The notes beneath the pieces are model-generated. The model saw only the letters and a list, made by a program, of their open reading frames with translations. It ran no database searches and was not told where the DNA came from. A stretch of 64,000 nucleotides of DNA, taken from positions 186,001 through 250,000 of the forward strand of contig JAPDPR010000001.1 of the NCBI GenBank assembly GCA_034506335.1, in the 5' to 3' direction. This document shows, in pieces, positions 8,907 to 17,367 of the stretch; the stretch's first letter is position 1; the number at the start of each line of letters is the position of its first letter. This stretch comes from a candidate division KSB1 bacterium. GTDB taxonomy: Bacteria; Zhuqueibacterota; Zhuqueibacteria; JANLFK01; Oleimicrobiaceae. Both the position numbers and the translations under genes were made by a program.

Positions 8907-9971
8907 ATGCATAACGCAAGGAGCAACAAAGTGCTCGTTGCGCTTGGGAGTGGTAAGGGTGGGGTGGGAAAGACCACCCTTGCACTGGCCTTGGCGCAGC
9001 ACCTGTGTGACCGGGTGCATGGCGTGGCCTTGGTCGACGCCGATCTTGGGGGAAAGAATCTGACAGCGTGGCTGGCTCCTCCGGGGTCTGACACTCCACA
9101 GGTATGCTCAACCTCCGCGCAGAAGTGTACCATTGACCCAACGGGGAAGCTGAAGCTTGTTTCTGTATGCGACGCCCCTGTGGAGGCGGCCGAGGACGGG
9201 GCGCTTGCCACTAGGCTCATCCGCACCGTGCGCGCCCTGGATGTCCCACTTACCATCATGGACCTTGGGCCGGGCACTGCTGCGTTTACATTGGATTGCT
9301 TCCTTGCCTCCGAACTGGGCATACTAGTGACCACCCCTGAGCCCGCTGCTATACACGCTTCCTTCCACTTTGTCGAGGCCTGCTTGCTCCATGGGCTGCA
9401 CAAAAGGTCCACGGGGCGCCCGGAGGCGAACACCCTCCTTCGTTTCTTGCGCAAACGCGCTGGAGATCATACCCCCCTACGCCAGCTTTTGGGCGGGTTC
9501 AATCGCGGACGCCACTGTTTGAGCAGTCTTTTTGAAAGCCTCCTAGAACAGATGCGGATTGGGATCGTGGTCAACTGCGTGCGCGAAGCGAGTGACCGCA
9601 GGGTAGGTCAGGCGCTGCGCGCGGTGCTCTTGGACCAGCTGGGCCTGCAAGCAGAACTGTGGGGCTATGTCCCTTACCGTCCGGAACTACGGCGACTCAT
9701 GCGCGCCACAAAAACACCCGGGGAGCAGGTGCAGTTCTTCAACGGGTGTCTGGAGCAGCTGACGGCCATTGTTGAGTTGGCGGCGACCGGCCTGCGGAAA
9801 GAATGGCGGCCAGCCTTCATCCCAGAGAACGCGGCCGGGAACGGACGCACCCTCGTCTGCAGCACCAAGTGCTCCTGCTGGGCCAGCTGCGAGCTGCGCC
9901 GGGGCGGTTACCCCTGCCCCATTATGCCCTTGGGGGAGCTAAAAACTCTTCTTACCACCGCGATCGAATAG
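8907..9971 (+). CDS. MinD/ParA-superfamily ATPase with C-terminal cysteine cluster
   Basis: The deviant Walker A GSGKGGVGKTT (residues 14-24) and the VDADLGG segment place this 354-residue protein in the MinD/FlhG/Mrp clade. The switch II region reads IMDLGPGT instead of the MinD DxPAG. That matches a less-studied MinD-like group whose cellular role is not settled. The last about 40 residues carry five cysteines at 318, 322, 324, 328 and 337 (C-x3-C-x-C-x3-C-x8-C), which could bind zinc or an iron-sulfur cluster. No MinD-type C-terminal amphipathic helix is obvious. It is followed after 29 nt by the sigma54 activator gene. Confidence 0.8.
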   Translation: MHNARSNKVLVALGSGKGGVGKTTLALALAQHLCDRVHGVALVDADLGGKNLTAWLAPPGSDTPQVCSTSAQKCTIDPTGKLKLVSVCDAPVEAAEDGALATRLIRTVRALDVPLTIMDLGPGTAAFTLDCFLASELGILVTTPEPAAIHASFHFVEACLLHGLHKRSTGRPEANTLLRFLRKRAGDHTPLRQLLGGFNRGRHCLSSLFESLLEQMRIGIVVNCVREASDRRVGQALRAVLLDQLGLQAELWGYVPYRPELRRLMRATKTPGEQVQFFNGCLEQLTAIVELAATGLRKEWRPAFIPENAAGNGRTLVCSTKCSCWASCELRRGGYPCPIMPLGELKTLLTTAIE

Positions 9972-10000
9972 GGGTGCCTCTTCACCATTGCGAGGATAAG

Positions 10001-11350
10001 GTGCGACGCGGACGCGTTTTGGTCGTCGACAATGAGCAGCGTATGTGCCAGGTGCTCAAGGCCGCCCTGGAAGCCGACGGCCACCACGTGAGCATGGCCT
10101 TCGATGGCCAGAGTGCACTCAGGGAGTGTGCCCAGGAGCAGTATGATGTGGTCGTGTGCGACCTCAAGATGCCTGGCATGGATGGCCTGTCAGTCCTCAA
10201 GGAGCTTAAGGCCCGTCAGCCGCAGGTGGAGGTCATCCTGATGACCGCGTACGCCACGGCACAGACGGCCGTGGAGGCAATGAAACAGGGGGCCTATGAC
10301 TATCTGATCAAGCCTTTTGAGACAGACGAGCTCCGCCTCAAGGTGCGCCACATCGTGGAGAAAAGGGCGCTCCAGGAGGAAAACGTTGCGCTCCGGCAAG
10401 AGCTACGGCGTACGTTCGAGCTGGCAAACGTGGTGGGCCGCAGCGAGGGGATGGAAAAGGTCTACCGCATGGTGCAGAAAGTGGCCCCCACCGATGCCAC
10501 GGTTCTGCTTCGGGGGGAAAGTGGCACCGGCAAGGAGCTCATCGCCCGCGCCATCCACGAGCTCAGTCCGCGGGCGGACAAGCCTTTCCTCGCTGTCAAC
10601 TGCGGGGCCCTGCCTGAGAGCCTTCTGGAAAGCGAACTCTTTGGCTACGAAAAGGGTGCTTTTACTGGCGCGGACCGACGCAAGGCCGGCCTCTTTGAAG
10701 TGGCCGGGGAGGGAACTCTATTTCTCGACGAGATAGGCGACGTGTCGCTGGCCACCCAGGTCAAACTACTGCGCGTGCTGCAGACCCACGAAATGGTGCC
10801 ATTGGGGGCTACGCGCGCCGTGCCGGTCAAGGCGCGCATCATCGCCGCCACCAACCGCAACCTGGAGGAGGCTCTTCGGGTTGGTACCTTCCGGGAGGAT
10901 CTCTACTACCGCATCAATGTCTTCCCCATCGTGCTGCCGCCCCTGCGCGAGCGCCGCGATGACATTCCCGAGTTGGTCAATCACTTTCTGAAAAAGCACG
11001 GGGGCGCAAAGGCCGCCATAGAGCCGGACGCCCTCGCGGCCTTGATGAAGTACAACTGGCCAGGCAACGTCCGGGAGCTTGAAAACGTCGTGGAACGGGC
11101 ACTCATTATGGCGGGCGGCGGAGTAATCACCCGCGCCGACTTACCCGCCCACGTCGTTTACAATGCCCAGAGTCCGCAGCCAATTGAAATCCCCGAGGAA
11201 GGACTGCGCATAGAAGAGGTGGAACGCAGCCTGATCCTCAAGGCCTTGGACCGAGCCGGCGGTAACAAAACTGAAGCCGCCAGGCTCTTGGGTGTCACCC
11301 GCAGGCGCCTCTACTCCATGATGGAACGCCTGGGGCTACGCCCGCCATGA
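10001..11350 (+). CDS. NtrC-family sigma54-dependent response regulator
   Basis: The 449-residue protein has a receiver domain with phospho-acceptor Asp54 ([13 protein letters not shown]) and Lys104 (YLIKPF). Next comes an AAA+ domain with Walker A GESGTGKE (172-179) and the sigma54-contact loop GAFTGA (219-224). A Fis-type HTH ends the protein ([19 protein letters not shown]). All modules are intact, so it should activate sigma54 promoters after phosphorylation. No histidine kinase is encoded nearby. GTG 10001 is preferred because GAGGA lies 5-6 nt upstream; an in-frame GTG at 9974 is an alternative. Position suggests co-transcription with the MinD-like gene. Confidence 0.9.
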   Translation: MRRGRVLVVDNEQRMCQVLKAALEADGHHVSMAFDGQSALRECAQEQYDVVVCDLKMPGMDGLSVLKELKARQPQVEVILMTAYATAQTAVEAMKQGAYDYLIKPFETDELRLKVRHIVEKRALQEENVALRQELRRTFELANVVGRSEGMEKVYRMVQKVAPTDATVLLRGESGTGKELIARAIHELSPRADKPFLAVNCGALPESLLESELFGYEKGAFTGADRRKAGLFEVAGEGTLFLDEIGDVSLATQVKLLRVLQTHEMVPLGATRAVPVKARIIAATNRNLEEALRVGTFREDLYYRINVFPIVLPPLRERRDDIPELVNHFLKKHGGAKAAIEPDALAALMKYNWPGNVRELENVVERALIMAGGGVITRADLPAHVVYNAQSPQPIEIPEEGLRIEEVERSLILKALDRAGGNKTEAARLLGVTRRRLYSMMERLGLRPP

Positions 11351-11441
11351 GACACCTCTGGACCTCCAGGCACGTGTGGCCAAAGGCAATGTATTCCCTG
11401 CAGGCGAGAGTGTGGGTGGAGGACGATGGGAGGAAGCACAG

Positions 11442-12371
11442 ATGAGAAGGGATAACAAGTCGTTCGCCTTTCCCGTGGGGACGTTCATCCTGTTCATCGG
11501 GGTGTTGCTTTTGTCGCTGAAAGGTGCTCCATCAGAAAAACGGCTGGTGATCGGCGTCGAGGTGACCCAGCAAGAGGTGGCCGACTCGCTGCTCGCGGTT
11601 CTGGCACGAGGAGGCGCAAAGATCGACGCTTTGCAGGGGCCAATGGGGCGCACCTTCCAACTGGTGGAGTGCCAGGGGCAGCGTAAGGTCCGCATGGTCC
11701 TGGAAACGCTACCCCCAGGAACCGAAAATGCCACCGCAAGCGCGGTGCTCATGGCACACGCCCTGCCGCAAGAGTGGCGCCCCGATGTGGTGGTGGCCCT
11801 TGCGCTCTGCGAGGCAGTCAATGCCCAGGTGGGGGATATCTTGCTCAACACCGCCTGGGCCATCGGACACCACGGCCGCTATGAGGGAGAATTTTATCGC
11901 CCGGAGGACCTATGGACTTGGGACCCGACTCTGCAGCGGGCGCGGTTCAGCAGGCACTTTTGGCCCAATCAACGCCTCCTGGGCATGGCGGTGGACAGCT
12001 ACTTGCGTTTCAAAGAGGACCTCATGCCCCACCAGCTCTATGCGGATGCCGGGGCCCATTCTTCAGGACCAGTGCTGCATGTAGATCGCGTCGGGATCAG
12101 CGCGGATTTGCGCCCTGCCACAACCGCAGCTTTGCGCGCATGGCAAGAGGCATTTACCGTGCAGGACCAAGGGGGACTGTTTCTTGTGCCGGGGTCGCTT
12201 GATAATGGGTTAGCTGCGGCGGCCAAAGTCTTCGAAGAAAGCGGCATCCCTTTCGCCGGCACGGCAGTCAACGCCACCACAGAACAGGCTTCCGCGGTCG
12301 TCCCTATCGCCACTCGCTTCCTTTGGGCCTGGATTGTGGAAGTGGGCGACAACTGGGCCCCCACGGATTAG
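11442..12371 (+). CDS. Membrane-anchored protein, distant nucleoside-phosphorylase-like region
   Basis: A 309-residue protein that starts with a charged N-terminus and one hydrophobic helix (about residues 11-29), so it is probably anchored with the bulk outside. The segment WRPDVVVALALCEAVNAQVGD and the later SLDNGLAAAAKVFEESGIPF resemble, weakly, the nucleoside phosphorylase/MTA nucleosidase fold (the xDxV..G and DMES-like regions). The key catalytic acids are not obvious. This is a tentative fold guess, not a function. ATG 11442 has GGGAGG 8 nt upstream. It precedes the adenosine-specific kinase gene by 30 nt, which makes a nucleoside-related role plausible but unproven. Confidence 0.55.
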   Translation: MRRDNKSFAFPVGTFILFIGVLLLSLKGAPSEKRLVIGVEVTQQEVADSLLAVLARGGAKIDALQGPMGRTFQLVECQGQRKVRMVLETLPPGTENATASAVLMAHALPQEWRPDVVVALALCEAVNAQVGDILLNTAWAIGHHGRYEGEFYRPEDLWTWDPTLQRARFSRHFWPNQRLLGMAVDSYLRFKEDLMPHQLYADAGAHSSGPVLHVDRVGISADLRPATTAALRAWQEAFTVQDQGGLFLVPGSLDNGLAAAAKVFEESGIPFAGTAVNATTEQASAVVPIATRFLWAWIVEVGDNWAPTD

Positions 12372-12401
12372 AAAATCGGGTGCACCCGGAGGAAAACCAT
12401 C

Positions 12402-12887
12402 ATGGAGATCATGAGCGTCAAGGTCGACAAGCCAGATGACGTCAACGTAATCATCGGCATGTCCCACTTCATCAAGACGGTGGAAGACGTGCATGAGGCG
12501 CTGGTTTGTGCCGTGCCCAACATCAAGTTTGGGTTGGCGTTCTGTGAATCGTCCGGCCCCCGCCTGGTGCGACGCAGTGGTACTGACCCGCATCTGGTGG
12601 AGCTGGCCACAAAAAATGCCCTAGCCATTGGCGCCGGCCACTCGTTTGTGCTGCTGTTGGGCAACGCCTATCCTATCAACGTGCTGCGCGCACTCCGCGA
12701 GGTGGTGGAGCTGGTCAATATCTTCTGCGCCACGGCCAATGCAGTCGAAGTATTGGTGGTGGAGACTGCCCAGGGCAGAGGAATTGTCGGCGTCGTTGAC
12801 GGCCAAAGCCCGTTAGGGGTCGAGTCGGAAAGCGACGTTGCTCACCGCAAAGAGTTTTTGCGCAAGATCGGCTATAAATTAGGATAG
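12402..12887 (+). CDS. Adenosine-specific kinase (PF04008 family)
   Basis: This 161-residue protein aligns over its full length, from memory, with the archaeal/bacterial adenosine-specific kinase family (formerly DUF355). It shows NVIIGMSHFIKTVEDVHEAL, GLAFCESSGPRLVR and the C-terminal GRGIVGVVDGQSPLGVE. The family has a compact fold unrelated to ribokinase-type adenosine kinases; the in vivo reaction is poorly defined. It is the last gene of the plus-strand group before a strong hairpin (12951-12989). GGAGG precedes the start region. The preceding gene has a weak nucleoside-phosphorylase-like look. Confidence 0.85.
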   Translation: MEIMSVKVDKPDDVNVIIGMSHFIKTVEDVHEALVCAVPNIKFGLAFCESSGPRLVRRSGTDPHLVELATKNALAIGAGHSFVLLLGNAYPINVLRALREVVELVNIFCATANAVEVLVVETAQGRGIVGVVDGQSPLGVESESDVAHRKEFLRKIGYKLG

Positions 12888-12950
12888 ACACCGAGGGACG
12901 CTTCGCCTAAATCCCCCATTTTGCTCGCCAAGCGGGTATACGGTGCGGCG

Positions 12951-12989
12951 ACGAGCAACGACCGGGCTGCAAAGCCGGTCGTTGCTCGT
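12951..12989 (+). terminator. Perfect 15-bp hairpin after the adenosine-specific kinase gene
   Basis: ACGAGCAACGACCGG (12951-12965) and CCGGTCGTTGCTCGT (12975-12989) are exact reverse complements with a 9-nt loop. The 3' flank is only TTGG, so it is a strong structure without a proper U-tract. Its position 63 nt past the stop fits termination or transcript-end stabilisation. Confidence 0.6.
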
Positions 12990-13087
12990 TTGGCTGAGAG
13001 CTCGCTCCCCATACGACCACGCCAGCCCAAAAGCCATATTTACTCCCTGCGACCTTAGGCGGTAAGCTTCATTGCAGGGCAAAAAAG

Positions 13088-13118
13088 CGTTGATAATATC
13101 AACGTTTCTTCATATAAT
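13088..13118 (+). promoter_or_regulatory. argGH promoter with overlapping palindromic operator candidate
   Basis: TTGATA (13090-13095), 17 nt, and TATAAT (13113-13118) form a strong promoter. The inverted repeat CGTTGAT-AAT-ATCAACG (13088-13104) covers the -35 box, a classic place for a repressor. The half-site TTGAT/ATCAA is reminiscent of ArgR boxes, but the central spacing is shorter than their usual consensus, so the regulator is not assigned. Confidence 0.6.
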
Positions 13119-13152
13119 TGCGTCATCATTTCAGGCTGAGGTACTTCGACCC

Positions 13153-13278
13153 ATGCAGTCGGTTTGCCCACACTCACGCACTACACAGTTACACCGGAGG
13201 GCATCGGCAGCCCCCGGGAAGATTGCTGCAATACGCCCGCTGCGTCGCCGCCGTGCCGGGGGCACGCCCCGGCCCTAA
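13153..13278 (+). CDS. Candidate Arg-rich leader peptide of argGH
   Basis: A 41-codon frame lies inside the roughly 250-nt leader between the argGH promoter and argG. It contains 9 Arg codons, including four in a row (residues 31-34, 13243-13254). A 7-bp GC hairpin (13255-13273) follows at once and overlaps the end of the frame. GAGGT lies about 10 nt before the ATG, a weak ribosome site. Arg codons are common in GC-rich random frames, so this could be chance. The position, the clustered codons and the alternative RNA pairing described in the findings make an arginine-sensing leader plausible. Confidence 0.3.
   Translation: MQSVCPHSRTTQLHRRASAAPGKIAAIRPLRRRRAGGTPRP
13255..13273 (+). terminator. 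GC hairpin in the argGH leader (attenuator candidate)
   Basis: GCCGGGG (13255-13261) pairs with CCCCGGC (13267-13273) around a 5-nt loop. An upstream GCCCCCGG (13210-13217) can instead pair with CCGGGGGC (13256-13263), so two exclusive structures are possible. The following sequence CCTAAGTATTT is only weakly T-rich. Confidence 0.35.
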
Positions 13279-13375
13279 GTATTTCCCCACATAGCCCAAT
13301 GTAACATTGCACTTACCGGTCGACCGTGACCGGAAAGAGGAGCGCCATTCTTATTCCTTTGAAAGGAGACCGACA

Positions 13376-14638
13376 ATGGAAAAGGTGATTCTTGCATACA
13401 GCGGGGGGCTTGACACTTCGGTAATTCTGAAATGGCTTTTGGAGAAGGGGTTTGAGGTCGTCTGTTTTGTGGGTAACGTAGGCCAAAGCGATGACTTTGC
13501 CGAGATCGCGGAAAAAGCCTACCGCACAGGGGCGCGCAAGGTTTACGTGGAGGACTTGAGGGAAGAGTTCGTCACCGACTTTATCTTCCCTGCTATGCGC
13601 GGCAATGCGGTCTATGAGGGCCGCTATCTTTTGGGCACTGCGCTGGCGCGACCTCTTTTGGCCAAGAAGCAGGTAGAGATAGCTGAACGCGAATCTGCGG
13701 CCTACGTAGCGCATGGCGCGACGGGTAAGGGCAACGACCAGGTTCGATTTGAATTCTCCTACTATGCCCTTAACCCACAAATAAAGGTTATTTCTCCGTG
13801 GAAGGACCCGGAGTTCCTGCAGGTTTTCAAGGGGCGACCCGACTTGTTACGGTACGCCGAAAAGCACGGTATCCCGGTCAAAGCGTCCCTCAAAAAACCC
13901 TACAGTGAGGACGAAAACCTCATGCACATCAGCCATGAGGCGGGAATCTTGGAGGACCCTGCGCTACGGCCCACCGAGGACATTTTCACCCGCACGCAGG
14001 CCATTCATAAGACCCCGGACCAGGAGAGCCTCATCGAGATTCATTTCAAAGACGGCTTCCCGACCAAAGTGATAAATCTGGACGACGGCACCACCAAAGA
14101 CACACCGCTTGAACTGTTTCTGTACCTCAACGAGTTGGGGCACATGCACGGCGTGGGCCGTGTGGACATGGTAGAGAATCGCTACATCGGCATCAAGTCG
14201 CGCGGCGTTTACGAATCGCCTGGAGCCACGATTTTGTGGACGGCGCACCGTGACCTGGAAGGCATCGCCATGGACAAAGAGGTGATGCACCTGCGCGACA
14301 TGCTGGTGCCCAAATTCTCCGAGCTCATCTACAACGGCTATTGGTTTTCACCGGAGATGGATTTCCTCCTGAGCGCCATCGAAAAAAGCCAGGAGGCCAT
14401 CGATGGCAAGGTGAGACTGGCCCTGCTCAAAGGGAATGTCTACGTGGTGGGCAGGGAATCGCCCATCTCGCTGTACGACCGCGAGCTCTCGAGCATGGAA
14501 GTAGAGGGTGGTTTCGACGCCACAGACGCGCGCGGTTTCATCGAAATCAACGCCATCCGGCTCAAAGCACACAGCATTGTGCTGCGCAAGCGTTTCCCTT
14601 ATGACTGGCGGGCTCAGCTGACACGGAGGAAGACATGA
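13376..14638 (+). CDS. argG: Argininosuccinate synthase
   Basis: Catalyses ATP-dependent joining of citrulline and aspartate to argininosuccinate, the penultimate step of arginine synthesis, in the cytoplasm. The 420-residue protein starts with the PP-loop ATP-pyrophosphatase motif [15 protein letters not shown]. It contains [15 protein letters not shown] (citrulline/aspartate site) and the typical tail region [28 protein letters not shown] 13376 has AAAGGAG 7 nt upstream, which rules out a longer N-terminus starting upstream. The stop overlaps the argH start by 4 nt (ATGA), so translation is coupled. The long 5' leader is discussed separately. Confidence 0.97.
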   Translation: MEKVILAYSGGLDTSVILKWLLEKGFEVVCFVGNVGQSDDFAEIAEKAYRTGARKVYVEDLREEFVTDFIFPAMRGNAVYEGRYLLGTALARPLLAKKQVEIAERESAAYVAHGATGKGNDQVRFEFSYYALNPQIKVISPWKDPEFLQVFKGRPDLLRYAEKHGIPVKASLKKPYSEDENLMHISHEAGILEDPALRPTEDIFTRTQAIHKTPDQESLIEIHFKDGFPTKVINLDDGTTKDTPLELFLYLNELGHMHGVGRVDMVENRYIGIKSRGVYESPGATILWTAHRDLEGIAMDKEVMHLRDMLVPKFSELIYNGYWFSPEMDFLLSAIEKSQEAIDGKVRLALLKGNVYVVGRESPISLYDRELSSMEVEGGFDATDARGFIEINAIRLKAHSIVLRKRFPYDWRAQLTRRKT

Positions 14639-15840
14639 AGCTCTGGGATGATGAGGCCTCCCTAGACCCCGAGGTAGAGCGATACACCGTGGGCCGAGAC
14701 TACCTGGTAGACCGGGAGCTAATCGAATACGACTGCCTCGCCTCCATGGCGCACGCCAAGATGCTGCGCAAAATGGGCGTCCTGTCAAGTGAGGAGGAAC
14801 GAGCCCTGAAAGAAGCCCTTGAGGAGGCGCGGGAGCTGGCCCGGTCGGGTCGATTTGAGATCCGCCCTGAACAAGAGGATTGTCACACGGCGCTTGAGCA
14901 GTTTTTGGTGACCAAGGTTGGCGAGGCAGGGAAGAAGATTCACACGGCGCGTTCGCGCAACGACCAGGTTCTTGCGGCCCTTCGCCTGCTGTACAAGGCG
15001 CGCCTGCGCGAAATCGACCAACTGGCCGTCGGCTTTGCGGAAGCTCTTAAGGTGTTCTCCCGCAGGTGGCGCGCAGTGCCCATCCCAGGCTACACCCACA
15101 CCCGAAAGGCCATGCCCTCCACGGTGGGGCTCTGGGCGGGGGCATTCCTGGAATCCCTGCAGGACAATCGCAAAGCGCTGCGCTGGGCGCAGGGTCTCAT
15201 CGATCAGTCCCCTCTTGGCACGGGTGCAGGGTACGGTCTGCCCGTGAAAATCGACCGCGCCCTCACCGCGCGAGAGCTGGGATTCGCGCGTGTACAGCGC
15301 AACCCGCTCTATGTCCAGAACAGCCGCGGCAAGTTCGAGGCAAGTATAGTGCACGTGCTCAGTCTGTTCCATTATGACCTGAACAGGTTCGCATCTGACG
15401 TCATCTTCTTCAGTATGCCTGAACTGGGGTACTTCCAACTGCCAAGGGAGATATGCACAGGAAGTTCCCTCATGCCGCACAAGCACAATCCGGATGTGTT
15501 TGAGATCATGCGCGCTCACTATCACTCTATCCTCTCGGACGAGGTAGCCATTGCCAGCTTGTCCGCGAACCTGATCTCCGGCTACCACCGTGATCTCCAG
15601 CTGATCAAGGTTAGGGTGCTGGACGCCTTGCGGGTCACCGCCGACTCGCTCAGCATCGCCGCGCGGGTCCTCCCCCGTATCGAAGTTGATGCCCAGCGAT
15701 GCAGGGAGGCAATGACTCCTGAGCTTTTCTCGGCGCAGCGAGTGTTGCTAGAAGCGTTCAAAGGGACAGCCTTCCGGGACGCCTACCGCGACGAGGCACA
15801 GCTCTGGCGGAAACGGGGAGGACAATCGCAGAGGCCGTGA
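14635..15840 (+). CDS. argH: Argininosuccinate lyase, divergent (Bacteroidota-like) clade
   Basis: Splits argininosuccinate into arginine and fumarate. The fumarase/aspartase-superfamily signatures are present: [12 protein letters not shown] near residue 102 and [20 protein letters not shown] near residue 279. The latter reads MPHKHNPD where most ArgH have MPQKKNPD. Together with SGYHRDLQ, this matches, as I recall, the shorter ArgH form found in Bacteroidota. The protein has 401 residues, about 50-70 shorter than E. coli ArgH, and ends with a very polar tail. It overlaps argG by 4 nt. Confidence 0.93.
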   Translation: MKLWDDEASLDPEVERYTVGRDYLVDRELIEYDCLASMAHAKMLRKMGVLSSEEERALKEALEEARELARSGRFEIRPEQEDCHTALEQFLVTKVGEAGKKIHTARSRNDQVLAALRLLYKARLREIDQLAVGFAEALKVFSRRWRAVPIPGYTHTRKAMPSTVGLWAGAFLESLQDNRKALRWAQGLIDQSPLGTGAGYGLPVKIDRALTARELGFARVQRNPLYVQNSRGKFEASIVHVLSLFHYDLNRFASDVIFFSMPELGYFQLPREICTGSSLMPHKHNPDVFEIMRAHYHSILSDEVAIASLSANLISGYHRDLQLIKVRVLDALRVTADSLSIAARVLPRIEVDAQRCREAMTPELFSAQRVLLEAFKGTAFRDAYRDEAQLWRKRGGQSQRP

Positions 15841-16030
15841 CCCATGCGCCCCCTTGACGAGGTGCGAATAAAAGAGGGTTTGGTCGGCAAAGGGAGGCCG
15901 GTTCTGGCCCTTCACCATGGCTTCTAGGTCCCGGAGCCAACCGTCGCGGCCTGCCCCTGCCACTACCGGATGCCTTAGGCGCTTGTCCTTCTTCACCCAG
16001 GGCGTGGTGCCGACGGACTCAACAAAGCGC

Positions 16031-16059
16031 TTGACTTTTTGGCAGATGTATGCTATTTT
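16031..16059 (+). promoter_or_regulatory. Promoter for the Mut7-C RNase gene
   Basis: TTGACT (16031-16036), 17 nt, TATTTT (16054-16059), about 32 nt before ATG 16091. The -35 box is again followed by TTTT. Confidence 0.65.
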
Positions 16060-16090
16060 TCAAATGCCGTCCGTTTGATAGGACCCAGGG

Positions 16091-16582
16091 ATGAAATTCG
16101 CCGTCGACGTCATGCTGGGGAAGCTGGCCAAATGGCTGCGCATCATCGGCTACGACGCCGAGTACTCCAGGTCATGGACGGACGCAGAGTTACGCTCCAA
16201 GGCCACCAGCGAACAGCGGCTCGTCTTGACCCGAGACAAGGCTCTGGCCAACTCGCTCAAGCCAGGGAGGAGTTTGTTCATCGAAAGCCAGCAAGTGCGC
16301 GAGCAATTCCGCCAGGTGGTGGAGGCCTTTGACCTGGACACTGAACAGGGCCTGTTCACTCTTTGCACCATTTGCAACCGTCGGGTGGAGCCAGTGAGCC
16401 TTGAGACGGTCGGCGATCAGGTGGCCGGCTTTGTGCGCCACCACCAGCGGTCATTTTGGCGTTGTCCCCAATGCGGGCGGATCTACTGGGAAGGATCCCA
16501 CATCGTCAACGCGAAGGGATGGATCGCTTCTGCTCTGGAGAAAAGCCGTGGCAACCGAGCTGGAGATCCAGGAAGAGAATAG
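16091..16582 (+). CDS. Mut7-C RNase domain protein with zinc ribbon
   Basis: This 163-residue protein matches the Mut7-C family (PF01927), a PIN-like RNase fold related to the C-terminus of C. elegans MUT-7. Acidic residues lie in FAVDVMLGKLAKWLRIIGYDA and LTRDKALA. A zinc ribbon (CTICNRR ... CPQCGRIYWEGSH, residues about 97-135) follows, as usual in the family. The substrate is unknown. ATG 16091 follows GACCCAGGG. The 3' end overlaps the start of a small downstream gene by 35 nt, which suggests coupling. Confidence 0.87.
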   Translation: MKFAVDVMLGKLAKWLRIIGYDAEYSRSWTDAELRSKATSEQRLVLTRDKALANSLKPGRSLFIESQQVREQFRQVVEAFDLDTEQGLFTLCTICNRRVEPVSLETVGDQVAGFVRHHQRSFWRCPQCGRIYWEGSHIVNAKGWIASALEKSRGNRAGDPGRE

Positions 16583-16787
16583 GCGCCTGCGTTGGGTGCG
16601 CATGATTGTGGACCTGACGGCGGCGGTCTTGCAGCAGGAACCAATGAGCTTAGCGGAGGCTTTGGCCCTCGCCCGCGCCGCCAAGCAGAGTGTGCTCCGT
16701 CTGTTCCCAGATAAGGAGGCAACCTACGACCTCATCTACAAGCCGCGCTTTGAAAGACTGATCAAGGAGCGGATGGAACAGAACTAG
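16548..16787 (+). CDS. Small conserved-looking alpha-helical protein of unknown function
   Basis: A 79-residue, highly charged protein with predicted long helices. The segment RWVRMIVDLTAAVLQQEPMSLAEAL-like pattern (split here) and a C-terminal VLRLFPDKEATYDLIYKPRFERLI look like a real conserved family, but I cannot name it. The start is GTG 16548, with GGAG 7 nt upstream. It overlaps the Mut7-C gene by 35 nt in another frame and is probably translated from the same message. A role connected to that RNase is only inferred from this overlap. Confidence 0.65.
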   Translation: MATELEIQEENRRLRWVRMIVDLTAAVLQQEPMSLAEALALARAAKQSVLRLFPDKEATYDLIYKPRFERLIKERMEQN

Positions 16788-16899
16788 GCAGCGGACACCA
16801 TCATAACCGACCGGCGCCCACCGGCGGAGCTCCGCGACTTGCGCGTCGGCTCGCGGACAGTCCCATAATGGGGGGTCATTCACGTGAGGAGGTATAGGC

Positions 16900-17313
16900 A
16901 TGGGGAAGGCCTTCGCTTCTCCGGAAGAGCTCTGTGACATCCTGGGCACAGTGTTCCGTCGCTCCCTGCAGGAGACAGAGCTTGGCGCCAAGCTTCTCAA
17001 GCTCAATAAGTCGTTGCGTTTTGTGTTTCACGAACCAAACGCCGAAATCACCGTAAGGGTGGACGGTGCCCATTGGGATGTGATCTGTGGACCGTGTGAG
17101 ACGCGCGCCGAGATCCAGTTCTGGATGTCGGGGGATGCGGCACACCGGCTCTGGTTGGGGAAAGTGAAGCCTCTTGCCGCCATCATGGCTAGGCAGATCA
17201 GGGCGGCAGGGCCAATCCGGGCGATGGCGGAAATTGAAGCGCTCTTTGCCCTTTCCACCTCCATTTACAAGCAAGTACTGAAGGAAAGAGGCAGAGAGGA
17301 TTTGTTGCGGTAA
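16900..17313 (+). CDS. SCP2 sterol-binding-like domain protein
   Basis: This 137-residue protein has the layout of a single SCP-2 domain. It starts with amphipathic helices, continues with a beta-sheet segment (LRFVFHEPNAEITVRVDG, WDVICGPCETRAEIQFWMSGDAAHRL-like), and ends with a helical hydrophobic region that could line a lipid tunnel (KPLAAIMARQIRAAGPIRAMAEI). Such bacterial proteins bind lipids or fatty acyl compounds; no ligand can be assigned. The start is supported by AGGAGGT 6 nt upstream of ATG 16900. Neighbours give no pathway. Confidence 0.7.
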   Translation: MGKAFASPEELCDILGTVFRRSLQETELGAKLLKLNKSLRFVFHEPNAEITVRVDGAHWDVICGPCETRAEIQFWMSGDAAHRLWLGKVKPLAAIMARQIRAAGPIRAMAEIEALFALSTSIYKQVLKERGREDLLR

Positions 17314-17367
17314 CTCCTGCCACAGGGTTGGTCGTTGTCCTCTGAGCAGCGGCAGTGGAGCGAACAT

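Noticed and set aside
9803-10000. An N-terminal extension of the NtrC-type regulator overlapping the MinD-like gene
   Set aside because: It is not similar to any receiver N-terminus, while GTG 10001 has a ribosome site and gives a standard receiver domain.
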